From: JAJDTT01 sp022827025
GTDB taxonomy: Bacteria > Acidobacteriota > UBA6911 > RPQK01 > JAJDTT01
DNA length: 64,000 nucleotides
Assembly: GCA_965203535.1 (NCBI GenBank)
Contig: OZ241897.1
Location: 4,836,001 to 4,900,000, forward strand
Reading direction: 5' to 3'
Shown here: positions 18,773 to 27,371 of the stretch, piece by piece
Numbering within the stretch: the first letter of the stretch is position 1
Layout of the letters: every line of letters begins with the position of its first letter
Made by a program: the position numbers and the translations under genes
The notes under the pieces: generated by a model
The model's input: the letters and a program-made list of their open reading frames with translations, nothing else
What the model was told of the DNA's origin: nothing
Database searches by the model: none

Positions 18773-20275
18773 ATGTTCGGACTGCACTGGCTGGACCTCA
18801 CCACCCTGATCGTCTACCTGCTCGGCGTCACCATCGCGGGATTGTGGGCGGCCCGCAAGGTCACCAATCTCCACGACTACTTCATGGGTTCCCGCCGTTT
18901 CGGGAAGGCGTTCATGGTCATGCACGCCTTCGGGACCGGGACCCATACGGACCACGCCGTCACGGTGGCCGGCGCCTCCTACAGGATGGGGATGGCGGGG
19001 ATCTGGTACCAGTGGCTCTATCTCTTCGCCACGCCCTTCTACTGGCTGGTGGCGCCCCTGCTGAGGCGGATGCGCTACCTGACCACGGCGGACTACTTCG
19101 AAGACCGGTTCAGTCCCGCTCTGGCTATCCTCTACACTGCCTACGGACTCCTCTATCTCTCACTGCAGATCGGCCTCATGCTCCTGGGAACGGGAAAGGC
19201 GGCCAGCGCCATCTCGGGCGGCGCCGTGAGTCCTGAACTGGCCATCGGCGTCATGACCATACTTTTTCTCAGCTACGGTCTGCTGGGAGGACTGCCGGCG
19301 GCCGTGGTCACCGATTTCATCCAGGGCTTCTTCATCATCGTCCTCTCCTTCCTCCTGATCCCCTTCGTAATGGAGGCGGTGGGCGGATTCACCGGACTGC
19401 ACCAGAAGGTCCCGGAGGAGATGTTCAGCCTGATGGCGCCGGGAGACCCGCCGGAAGGCTACGACCGGGTCACCCCCTTCTACATCGTCATGATCGTCAT
19501 CAACGCCCTGGTGGGTATCGTGGCGCAACCCCACCACATGGAGATCGCCGGAGCGGGGAAGACGGAGCTGGAGGGCCGCATCGGGTTCACCTTCGGCAAC
19601 ATGCTCAAGCGGATCTGCACCCTGGCCTGGGCGCTCACCGGCGTGGCCTGCATCGCTCTCTATCCGGAACTGGCCGATTCGGAGCACGCCTTCGGCCTCG
19701 CCACCCGCGATCTGCTTCCGGTGGGGTTGGTCGGCGTCATGCTGGCGTCCATGGTGGCGGCCGCCATGTCGAGTTGCGACTCGTTGATGGTGGACGGGTC
19801 GGCCCTCTTCGTGAAGAATGTCTACCAGCGCTACATTCGGCCCGAGGCATCGGTGGGGCACTACCTGAACGTGGGCCGGCTGGTCGGGGTCGTGGTGGTC
19901 ATGGGCGGAATCGTCGTCGCCACCTATGCCACCACCGTGGTGGGAATTCTCAAGTTGACCTGGTCTCTGGTGGCCTTCTTCGGCATCGCCTTCTGGGGCG
20001 GGGTGCTGTGGAGGCGCTGCAACGCCTACGGAGCCTGGGCCGGAATTCTGGGATCGTCCCTTCTCTGGTATCTCTCCCGTTTCGTCTGGGGCTGGGAATT
20101 GCACCAGCAGTTTCTGGTCTACCTTGCGGGCGGATTCTTCTGCATGATCGTCGTCAGCCTCCTCACGCCGCCGGCGGACAGGAAACGGCTGGACCGCTTC
20201 TACGCCATCCTGCAAACACCGGTGGGAGAGGAGCACCGCCTGGAGGCGATGGGGATCCGGCTGGACCGGAAATGA
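18773..20275 (+). CDS. Sodium:solute symporter (SSS family)
   Basis: The protein has 500 residues, the standard SSS length, with about 13 membrane segments. The N-terminus (LDLTTLIVYLLGVTIAGLWAARK, YFMGSRRFGKAFMV) and the later VMLASMVAAAMSSCDSLMVDGSALF match the family, including the Ser/Asp-rich helix linked to sodium binding. It likely imports a sugar or sugar acid released by the upstream GH109-type enzyme or used by the amidohydrolase downstream. It overlaps a 41-residue membrane protein gene by 4 bases. Confidence 0.9.
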   Translation: MFGLHWLDLTTLIVYLLGVTIAGLWAARKVTNLHDYFMGSRRFGKAFMVMHAFGTGTHTDHAVTVAGASYRMGMAGIWYQWLYLFATPFYWLVAPLLRRMRYLTTADYFEDRFSPALAILYTAYGLLYLSLQIGLMLLGTGKAASAISGGAVSPELAIGVMTILFLSYGLLGGLPAAVVTDFIQGFFIIVLSFLLIPFVMEAVGGFTGLHQKVPEEMFSLMAPGDPPEGYDRVTPFYIVMIVINALVGIVAQPHHMEIAGAGKTELEGRIGFTFGNMLKRICTLAWALTGVACIALYPELADSEHAFGLATRDLLPVGLVGVMLASMVAAAMSSCDSLMVDGSALFVKNVYQRYIRPEASVGHYLNVGRLVGVVVVMGGIVVATYATTVVGILKLTWSLVAFFGIAFWGGVLWRRCNAYGAWAGILGSSLLWYLSRFVWGWELHQQFLVYLAGGFFCMIVVSLLTPPADRKRLDRFYAILQTPVGEEHRLEAMGIRLDRK

Positions 20276-20397
20276 CCATGTGGGGTCTGGAAATCAGCAA
20301 GCCCTCCAGGCAGACGGTGGTGGGCTTTCTGCTGGCCTGGGCGTGCGTCATCGCAATTATTCTGTTTACCCTGTTCCTGGTCCGGATCGGGGCCTGA
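20272..20397 (+). CDS. 41-residue single-TM protein coupled to the symporter
   Basis: This short gene starts at an ATG that overlaps the symporter stop (ATGA). The protein begins MTMWGLEISKPSRQTV, then has one hydrophobic helix (about residues 17-38, VGFLLAWACVIAIILFTLFLV) and ends RIGA. The exact overlap, the strong helix and the basic N-terminus make it a credible accessory subunit of the transporter. It is too short for most gene callers. Confidence 0.65.
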   Translation: MTMWGLEISKPSRQTVVGFLLAWACVIAIILFTLFLVRIGA

Positions 20398-20430
20398 TCC
20401 GTGGCGCAGCGACTGCGGGAGGGCAAGGCC

Positions 20431-21537
20431 ATGGCCCGAGAACCCATCATTGATTGCGACGTCCACCACATGATCGCCGAACCGGAGGAGCTATTCCCCT
20501 ACCTTCCCCGCGACTACGTGGAGCACATCCAGGACTTCGGCCTGATGATGCCCGGCGGCTTCTCCACCGGCTACACCAACATGCCGAAGGGGGGCGCCCG
20601 GGCCGATGTCTGGGACGGAGACATCCATCCTGCCAACAACATCGACATGGCCCGGAAGAGGCACTTGGACGAATACGAAGTAGAGGCGGCCATCTTGACC
20701 GGATCGACGGTCTACGGTGCTGCCGTGCATCCCAACGTGGATTACGCGGCCGCCCTTTGCCGCGCCTTCAATGACTGGACCCTGGACACGTGGATCGCGG
20801 CGGACCGCCGTTTCTATGGTTCCATCTCGGTTTCGGCCGTGGACCCGTACCAGGCAGCACAGGAGATCCACCGTTTGGGCAAGCACCCTCGGATGGTCCA
20901 GGTCATCATTCCCGCCGGCGCGCGGATGCCCTTCGGAAATCGCTTCTACCATCCCATATACGAGGCGGCTCAGGAGTACGGCCTGCCTGTATGCGTCCAC
21001 TTCGGTTCCGAAGGGACTGGAGTTTCAGGCCCTCCCACCGGAGTCGGATACCCTTCCTATTACCTGGAGATGCGAATGGCCCGTCCCCAGAACGCCATGG
21101 CCCATGTTTCCAGTCTCATCTGCGAAGGGGTCTTCGAGAAGTTTCCCAACCTTCGGTTCCTCTTCGTGGAGCACGATACGTTCTGGGTTCCGGGGCTCAT
21201 GTGGCACATGGACGCGGACTGGAAGTCGACTCGGGAATACACGCCCTGGGTCAAACGGCCCCCCAGCGAGTACATCCGCCGAAACATCCGTTTCGGGTCC
21301 CAACCCATGGAACAGCCGCCGACCCTGGAGGACCTGAAGGTCTTCCTCCGCTGGCTGCACGCCGACGAGATCCTGGTCTTCGGCAGCGACTATCCGCATT
21401 GGGACTGGGACAACCCGGACTGGGTACTGCGAGGCGTGTCGCCGGAATTGAGACGGCGGGTCTTCTACGACAACGCCCGCGAGCTCTACGGGGACCGGTT
21501 ATCCGACCTGGACTCGGCGTCCAACGGGGGCAGATAA
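20431..21537 (+). CDS. Amidohydrolase family 2 protein
   Basis: The protein has 368 residues from the ATG at 20431, with ribosome binding site GGGAGG at about 20416-20421; a GTG at 20401 is possible. The TIM-barrel metal ligands of the amidohydrolase_2 (ACMSD-like) group are seen: DCDVHH near the N-terminus, then VCVHFGSEG, AHVSSL and FGSDYPHWDW with the catalytic Asp. Such enzymes hydrolyse or decarboxylate ring or amide substrates. It is followed 12 bases later by a Rieske protein gene, which suggests an oxidative breakdown pathway. Confidence 0.88.
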   Translation: MAREPIIDCDVHHMIAEPEELFPYLPRDYVEHIQDFGLMMPGGFSTGYTNMPKGGARADVWDGDIHPANNIDMARKRHLDEYEVEAAILTGSTVYGAAVHPNVDYAAALCRAFNDWTLDTWIAADRRFYGSISVSAVDPYQAAQEIHRLGKHPRMVQVIIPAGARMPFGNRFYHPIYEAAQEYGLPVCVHFGSEGTGVSGPPTGVGYPSYYLEMRMARPQNAMAHVSSLICEGVFEKFPNLRFLFVEHDTFWVPGLMWHMDADWKSTREYTPWVKRPPSEYIRRNIRFGSQPMEQPPTLEDLKVFLRWLHADEILVFGSDYPHWDWDNPDWVLRGVSPELRRRVFYDNARELYGDRLSDLDSASNGGR

Positions 21538-21549
21538 CGAGGAGTCGGG

Positions 21550-21903
21550 ATGCGTCGGCATGTCGGCAAGGTCCAGGATCTGCCTTCCGGTTCCAGAAAG
21601 ATCGTCCCATTCGGCGGCCGGACCGGGATCGGCGTCTTCAACGTCAACGGCAAATTCCATGCCGTCAAGAACGTCTGTCCGCACCAGGGTGGTCCCCTCT
21701 GTCAAGGACGCCTCCGGCCCCACGTCCGCTCCAGCGGCCCCTACCACGTCACCTGGGAGCGGGAGGGTGAGATCCTCAAGTGCCCCTGGCACAACTGGGA
21801 GTTCGACCTCAAGACGGGCCGGGCCCTCTATGATTCCCGGTTGCGGGTGCGGAAGTACCGGATAACGGTCGAAGGAGACGACGTCTACCTCAACTTGGAC
21901 TGA
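21550..21903 (+). CDS. Rieske [2Fe-2S] protein
   Basis: The protein has 117 residues. The cluster ligands are Cys43/His45 (CPHQGG) and Cys78/His81 (CPWHNWEFDLKTGR). The spacing between the two ligand pairs is about 15 residues longer than in ordinary Rieske ferredoxins (insert SSGPYHVTWEREGE). It probably passes electrons to an oxygenase or acts with the amidohydrolase; the catalytic oxygenase subunit is not in the window. A ribosome binding site (GAGGAG) precedes it. Confidence 0.9.
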   Translation: MRRHVGKVQDLPSGSRKIVPFGGRTGIGVFNVNGKFHAVKNVCPHQGGPLCQGRLRPHVRSSGPYHVTWEREGEILKCPWHNWEFDLKTGRALYDSRLRVRKYRITVEGDDVYLNLD

Positions 21904-21905
21904 CA

Positions 21906-22022
21906 GGAGGGGGGACAGGTTGCTTTCGCTGGTTCTTGTCCCCCTCTTCGCCGCGGTTGCTTTCGCTGGGCCCCGGTGGGGCCGGAGTTGGGCGGATAGG
22001 AGGGGGGACTTTCAGTCCCCCC
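21906..22022. repeat. G-run intergenic palindromes, copies 3 and 4
   Basis: Two related inverted repeats lie between convergent genes. The first (about 21906-21945) has GGAGGGGGGACA and TGTCCCCCTC arms around a longer loop. The second (22002-22022) has perfect 9-base arms GGGGGGACT / AGTCCCCCC with loop TTC. Between them TTGCTTTCGCTGG occurs twice (about 21920 and 21957). Confidence 0.65.
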
Positions 22023-22025
22023 GAG

Positions 22026-22057
22026 GGAGTGGGGGTAGGAAAACCCCCACTCCTTTT
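22026..22057 (+). terminator. Rho-independent terminator
   Basis: A perfect 11-bp stem (GGAGTGGGGGT at 22026-22036, loop AGGAAA, ACCCCCACTCC) is followed by TTTT. It lies downstream of the Rieske gene and probably ends the 17376-21903 transcription unit. Confidence 0.75.
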
Positions 22058-22097
22058 CTCGCAGGATTTCGCCGGACCGGAGCCGGTGGGGGAGCTC

Positions 22098-22634
22098 CTA
22101 TTCGCCCAGCTCGTGGCAGAGATGGCAGTCGGTGGAGACGGAGGAGGCCTTGTGGCAGTTCATGCACATCTCCATATTGGCAGAGACCTCCTGGTTCAGA
22201 ACCTCATGGGTTTCGACGGCGCCGTGACAGGCGCTGCAGGGCTGTTGGGCGTTCACGTGGTTGGCGTGACTGAAGAAGACGAAGTCGGGAAGCTGGTAGA
22301 CCCGGACCCACTCGGGCTCCTTCCTCTGCCGATGCAGGACCTTGAGCGCCTGGATTCCGGGATGGTTCCTCCGGACGGTATTGTGGCAGGTCAGGCAAGC
22401 GGCGGGCGCCGGAAAGCCGGCTCGCGCCCCCTTGGACGCTTTCGCGTGACAGCCCCCGCAGGTCAGGCCGAGGCGGGAGTGGAGCTTGTGGCTGAAGGGA
22501 ATCGGCTGGGGGGCCACGACGCGGGGGAGATTCTCCTTCTTGCCCTTGTACTGCGGCACCACTTGGGCAAGGCTCAGGACAGCGAAACCGGAAAGGACCG
22601 GAAGGAGCAGCCATGCCGACCCCTGGGCGTGCAT
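22098..22634 (-). CDS. Secreted pentaheme c-type cytochrome
   Basis: The protein has 178 residues with a signal peptide (hydrophobic residues about 6-23). Five CXXCH haem sites are visible at about 59, 80, 133, 157 and 170, with extra His in FSHKLH and FSHANH as likely distal ligands. This is the cytochrome c3/c7-like NapC/NrfB class of periplasmic electron carrier. Haem sites 1-2 and 3-5 fall into two groups separated by about 50 residues. It is divergent from the DUF1553 gene, 92 bases apart. The redox partner is not evident. Confidence 0.88.
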   Translation of the reverse strand: MHAQGSAWLLLPVLSGFAVLSLAQVVPQYKGKKENLPRVVAPQPIPFSHKLHSRLGLTCGGCHAKASKGARAGFPAPAACLTCHNTVRRNHPGIQALKVLHRQRKEPEWVRVYQLPDFVFFSHANHVNAQQPCSACHGAVETHEVLNQEVSANMEMCMNCHKASSVSTDCHLCHELGE

Positions 22635-22726
22635 CGGCAGATAGTACCATCACCCCGAAATCTCTTCTCTCGCTCAGGCCGGGCAGTTGAACTGCCTGCG
22701 GCCGCTGGATAGAGTTGGGCGATCCC

Positions 22727-25700
22727 ATGCCTGATTCGGACCTTGCCGCTTCCTCGTTTGGAACACGCCGCCCCAACCCCGGATTCCCATGCCGGACCGG
22801 CGGATTGGTGGCCCGCATCCGATGGACGGTCACACGGGCGGGAACAGCCGGCCTTCAGATGCTTTTCTTGGCGGTGACGGCACTCGGCAGCGAATCCACA
22901 CCGGCCGCTACCGCCGGAGAAGTCTCTTCCGTCCTCGCAAAATGTCAGGTCTGCCACCGCGGGGTCGGCGCCATGGCCGGTCTCGATCTGTCGAGCCGGG
23001 ACGGGGCCCTCTTGGGAGGGAATTCGGGTCCGGCGCTGGAGCCGGGCGAGTCCGGACAAAGCCTCCTCTTTGCAAAGGTTCGATCCGGCGAGATGCCGCC
23101 GAGTGGTCCCCTGTCGAAAGCGGAGGTGGACCTGGTGCGGCACTGGATCGATCAGGGCGCCGTCTGGCCGTCCGGGGACCAGGATGCGTCCGCGGCCGGC
23201 ACCGCTGCGCCCGAATCACTCTGGTGGTCCCTCAAGCCGGTGCACCAACCGGCCGTTCCCGCGGTGAAGCAGGCGGCGTGGGTACGAAAACCCGTCGACG
23301 CCTTCATCCTGGCGGCTCTGGAGGAGAAGGGGATGGAACCTTCGGCTCCGGCGTCCCGGGAGGTGTTGATCCGTCGGGCGACCCTGGATCTGATCGGGTT
23401 GCCTCCGACGCCCGGGGAGATCGAGGCGTTCGTTTCCGATACGTCGCCCGGAGCCTACGAGAATTTGGTGAACCGCCTTCTGGCCTCGCGTCACTACGGC
23501 GAGCGCTGGGGCCGGCATTGGTTGGATCTGGCCCGCTTCGGAGAGAGCCAGGGCTACGAACGGGACAAGATCCGGGATCATGCCTGGCCCTACCGCGACT
23601 ATGTGATTCGGAGCTTCAATCAGGACAAGCCCTATGCCCGGTTCGTCCTGGAGCAGCTTGCCGGAGATGTGCTGGAGCCCCGGACCCGGGACGGGATCGC
23701 GGCCACCGGTTTCCTGGTGGCGGCTCCCTGGGACGAGGTGGGGCACACGCAGCAGAGCAACATCATGCGAGCCCGGGTCCGGGCCGTGGAGATGGAAGAG
23801 ATGGTGGGGACCGTGGCCCAGACCTTCCTCGGCATGACGGTCAACTGCGCGCGATGCCATGACCACAAGTTCGACCCCATCTCCCAGCGGGATTACTATC
23901 GTCTGAAGGCCTGCCTGGACGGAATCCGCGCCGGAGACCGGCCCTGGCTGACGCCGGCGGAGACGGCCGCCCACAAGGAACGAACCGAGCCTCTCAGGGA
24001 TGGAATCCGTCGCCTGAAGCGGCGGCTGGCCCAGCTTCAGGACGAGGTCCGGGAGCGGGTCCTGACGAAGCGGGGGATCGCTCCGCTACCGGTCCCCGAA
24101 CCCATCTCTCGTTGGACCTTTGACCTGAACGGGATCGACTCGGTGGGTGACGGGCATCTGTCCCTGAAACCGGAACCGTTGGTCGAAGACGGGGAGATCC
24201 GGTTCGAGGATGGCGGGATCCGGTTCAAGGATGCCGAGGGTCGGTCCGGGGCGTTGACCGTCGACCTGGCGGAAAAGACCCTCGAGGCATGGGTCCGGGT
24301 CTCGAAAGAGAACCATCAATTCCACTTCTTCAAGGTCGACGATACCGATTCGCCGCTGCCCAGGGGGAGGTTCGATGCCATCTACTACCACCACAAATCC
24401 CGCACTTGGCGAAACCTAAGCGAGTTCAAGAACCGCACGGTCAGTCCCAAGCGGCCCCAGGAGACGAAGACAGAGACTCCGATTCACATCGCCATTGCCT
24501 ATGACTCCCGGGGCGGCATCCGAATCTACCGTGAGGGGCTGCTCTATTGGGCCCAGGATCCCAAGGGAAAGGGTCCCGAATCAGCGCTTCAAGTCTTTCA
24601 CCGGGGCGGGGTCAGGATTGTCTTCGGCGGGGACAGGACTGGGACGGTGGACGAAGCCCGGCTCTACGATCGGTCCTTGACCCCGGAGGAGATCGCCGAC
24701 TCCTTCCGGGCCGGCATCCAGCGAGTGACTCCCGAGGAGTGGAACGCCGAGGCCAGCTCTCAAGAGCGGCTCGCCAGAGATGAACTACTGGAAGAGGTGG
24801 CCCGTCAGGAACGGCTGCTGGAGGGTGGTCCTCCGGTTCCCCTGGTCTATGCCGTCCGGACTTATCGGGCTGCGCCGCCGGTGGTCATGGAGCGGGGGGA
24901 CCCCGCGACGCCGGGGGATCCGGTCGAGCCTGGGGGACTTCTCGCCATCTCTTCTCCAGAACCTGAATTCGGGTTGCCTCCCGACGGGAACGAAGCCCAG
25001 CGCCGACTTCGACTGGCGAAATGGATCACCGACCCGGACCATCCCCTCACGGCGCGTGTCCTGGTGAACCGGGTCTGGCACTATCACTTCGGACGGGGAA
25101 TCGTCTCGACCCCCAATGATTTCGGATTCAACGGCGGCCGCGCCTCACATCCCGAACTTCTGGACTGGCTGGCACGCACCTTCCTCCGGCAGGGGGGCAG
25201 CCTGAAACAGTTGCACCGGGAGATCATGCTCTCCAACACCTACCGGCAGTCCTCCGGATTCCGGGCGGACGCGGCAGACGCCGACGCGGAAAACCGGTTG
25301 CTCTGGCGCTTCTCCCCCCGGCGGCTGGAGGCCGAGGTGATCCGGGACGCGCTGCTCGCCGTCAGCGGCCGCCTGAATCGGGAGTTTGGCGGACCCGGAT
25401 TCCGCCCCTTCGAGGTGAGGTTTTTTAACAGCCATTTCTATGACCTGGTCGACTCCGCCGATCCGCCCATGCGGAAACGCACCATCTACCGGATCGTGGT
25501 CCGATCCGGGCACGATCCCATGTTGGAAGCCTTCGATTGCCCGGACGCCTCCAGCAAGGCGCCCCGGCGCAGCAACACGACGACCCCGATCCAGTCCCTG
25601 GCGCTCATGAACAGTCCCTTCGTCCTGCGCCAGGCGGATCATCTGGCCACGCGGCTCCGCCAGGAGGCTCCCGGCGACAGCGCGGGGCAGATCGAACTGG

Positions 25701-25834
25701 CCTATCGGCTGAGCTTGGGGCGAACGCCCGGCCCGGAGGAAACGACCCGGGCCGTGACCCATGCCGGCGAGCATGGACTGGAGAGCTTCTGCTGGGCGCT
25801 CCTGAACTCGAGCGAATTCCTTTATCTCAACTGA
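22727..25834 (+). CDS. DUF1549/DUF1553 protein with PSCyt1 haem and LamG insert
   Basis: The protein has about 1035 residues; the ATG at 22727 is chosen but the start is uncertain because hydrophobic residues begin only about 45 codons in. Order: signal or anchor (TAGLQMLFLAVTALG), cytochrome-like domain with haem site CQVCH, DUF1549 (WVRKPVDAFILAALEEKGM, ERWGRHWLDLARFGES), coiled coil, a LamG-like sandwich (about 450-660), and DUF1553 (RLRLAKWITDPDHPLTARV, LHREIMLSNTYRQSS). Such proteins are common in Planctomycetota and Acidobacteriota and always travel with DUF1501; the role is unknown but probably glycan-related. It overlaps the DUF1501 gene by one base. Confidence 0.88.
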   Translation: MPDSDLAASSFGTRRPNPGFPCRTGGLVARIRWTVTRAGTAGLQMLFLAVTALGSESTPAATAGEVSSVLAKCQVCHRGVGAMAGLDLSSRDGALLGGNSGPALEPGESGQSLLFAKVRSGEMPPSGPLSKAEVDLVRHWIDQGAVWPSGDQDASAAGTAAPESLWWSLKPVHQPAVPAVKQAAWVRKPVDAFILAALEEKGMEPSAPASREVLIRRATLDLIGLPPTPGEIEAFVSDTSPGAYENLVNRLLASRHYGERWGRHWLDLARFGESQGYERDKIRDHAWPYRDYVIRSFNQDKPYARFVLEQLAGDVLEPRTRDGIAATGFLVAAPWDEVGHTQQSNIMRARVRAVEMEEMVGTVAQTFLGMTVNCARCHDHKFDPISQRDYYRLKACLDGIRAGDRPWLTPAETAAHKERTEPLRDGIRRLKRRLAQLQDEVRERVLTKRGIAPLPVPEPISRWTFDLNGIDSVGDGHLSLKPEPLVEDGEIRFEDGGIRFKDAEGRSGALTVDLAEKTLEAWVRVSKENHQFHFFKVDDTDSPLPRGRFDAIYYHHKSRTWRNLSEFKNRTVSPKRPQETKTETPIHIAIAYDSRGGIRIYREGLLYWAQDPKGKGPESALQVFHRGGVRIVFGGDRTGTVDEARLYDRSLTPEEIADSFRAGIQRVTPEEWNAEASSQERLARDELLEEVARQERLLEGGPPVPLVYAVRTYRAAPPVVMERGDPATPGDPVEPGGLLAISSPEPEFGLPPDGNEAQRRLRLAKWITDPDHPLTARVLVNRVWHYHFGRGIVSTPNDFGFNGGRASHPELLDWLARTFLRQGGSLKQLHREIMLSNTYRQSSGFRADAADADAENRLLWRFSPRRLEAEVIRDALLAVSGRLNREFGGPGFRPFEVRFFNSHFYDLVDSADPPMRKRTIYRIVVRSGHDPMLEAFDCPDASSKAPRRSNTTTPIQSLALMNSPFVLRQADHLATRLRQEAPGDSAGQIELAYRLSLGRTPGPEETTRAVTHAGEHGLESFCWALLNSSEFLYLN

Positions 25835-27291
25835 TGCGGAAGGGTCCCATGGAAAACTCCAATCCCAAGGCAATATCCCTGCTGCCCAGAAGGCACTTCC
25901 TCTGGAACTCAGGCAGCGGCTTGGGCGCCATCGCTTTGGCCTGCCTGCTTCAGGAGGAAACCCGGGGAAGCGACACCGGGGCCAGGTTCGGGGCCCGTCC
26001 CTCCCATTTCCCGGGTCCCGCCAAGAGGATCCTGCACATCTATGCCGCGGGGGGCGTCAGTCACGTGGACACCTTCGACTACAAGCCCGAGTTGACCCGG
26101 TTGGATGGCAAGACCATGGCCGGGAAGCGAAAGGTCGACACCTTCTTCGGGCAACCCGGAACCTTGATGCAGAGTCCATTTGAATTTCGACGAAGGGGCC
26201 AAAGTGGGCTCTGGGTGAGCGATCTTCTGCCCCACCTGGCGGAGTGCGCCGACGACCTCTGCATGATTCGGTCCATGGTGGCCAAGAGCTCCAATCACAC
26301 GCCGGCCACGTTCCAGATGAATTCGGGATTCACCCGCAACGGGTACCCCTGCATGGGTTCCTGGGTCACCTACGGCCTGGGCTCAGAGAACCGGGACCTG
26401 CCCGGTTTCATCGTGCTGCCCGATCCCCGGGGTCTTCCGGCCGGAGGGTCCATCAACTGGACCGCCGGGTTTCTGCCGGCGTCCCACCAGGGTGTGGCGT
26501 TCCGCAACTCGGGCGATCCCCTGCCGTACCTGTCGACTCCCCCCACCGTCTCCTCCCGGCGCCGCGCCAGCGAGATGGAACTGCTGGCCCGGATGAACCG
26601 GGAACACCTGGAAAGCAATCCCGGAGACAGCGCCCTGGAGGCGCGGCTCCAGTCCTACGAGCTGGCCGCCCGCATGCAGATGACCATCCCCGACATCGTG
26701 GATCTGGACACGGAGCGGCCGGAGACGCGGCGGCTCTACGGCCTGGACCAGGAGAAGACGGCCGCCTTCGGCCGGAATTGCCTGCTGGCTCGCCGGCTGC
26801 TGGAAAATGGTGTCCGGGTGGTCCAAGTCTGGATCGGCGGCGCCTTCGGCCGGCCCCGCATCAACTGGGACGGCCACGAGGACATCAAGGAGAATCACAC
26901 CGATCAGGCCGACACCATGGATCGTCCCTTGGCCGGACTCCTGAAGGACATGAAGGAGCGGGGCATGCTGGAGGACACCCTGGTGGTCTGGTCGACGGAA
27001 TTCGGCCGGACCCCGTTCACCGAGGGCCTGGGAGCCAAAGGTCGCGATCATCACCAGCTCGCCTTCACCTGCTGGCTGGCCGGCGCCGGTGTCCGGAAGG
27101 GATTCAGTTACGGTGCTTCAGACGAAGTGGGCTACGACGTGGCCCGGGATCCGGTCACCATCTATGATTTCCACGCCACCATTCTTCACCTGCTGGGGCT
27201 GGACCACAAGAAGCTCACCTTCTACCACAACGGCATTCAGCGCCGCCTCACCGACGTCCACGGCCACGTGGTCAAGGGTGTGTTGGCGTAA
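25834..27291 (+). CDS. DUF1501 Tat-exported protein
   Basis: The protein has 485 residues from the ATG at 25834, in a TGATG overlap with the DUF1553 stop. A Tat signal is visible (LLPRRHFLWNSGSGLGAIALACLL). The mature protein has the sulfatase/alkaline-phosphatase-like DUF1501 pattern: AAGGVSHVDTFDYKPEL, STEFGRTPFTEGL, KGRDHHQLAFTCWLAGAGV. The family is predicted to share the alkaline phosphatase superfamily fold. It works with the DUF1553 protein in an unknown envelope process. A second such pair lies at 48572-52630. Confidence 0.9.
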   Translation: MRKGPMENSNPKAISLLPRRHFLWNSGSGLGAIALACLLQEETRGSDTGARFGARPSHFPGPAKRILHIYAAGGVSHVDTFDYKPELTRLDGKTMAGKRKVDTFFGQPGTLMQSPFEFRRRGQSGLWVSDLLPHLAECADDLCMIRSMVAKSSNHTPATFQMNSGFTRNGYPCMGSWVTYGLGSENRDLPGFIVLPDPRGLPAGGSINWTAGFLPASHQGVAFRNSGDPLPYLSTPPTVSSRRRASEMELLARMNREHLESNPGDSALEARLQSYELAARMQMTIPDIVDLDTERPETRRLYGLDQEKTAAFGRNCLLARRLLENGVRVVQVWIGGAFGRPRINWDGHEDIKENHTDQADTMDRPLAGLLKDMKERGMLEDTLVVWSTEFGRTPFTEGLGAKGRDHHQLAFTCWLAGAGVRKGFSYGASDEVGYDVARDPVTIYDFHATILHLLGLDHKKLTFYHNGIQRRLTDVHGHVVKGVLA

Positions 27292-27371
27292 AACCGAGTC
27301 ACCGGCATCGAGACCGAAGATTGGGAGCCGGTCCCGCAAGGTCTGTGTGATCCGGGAGTACGCATTTCAGG

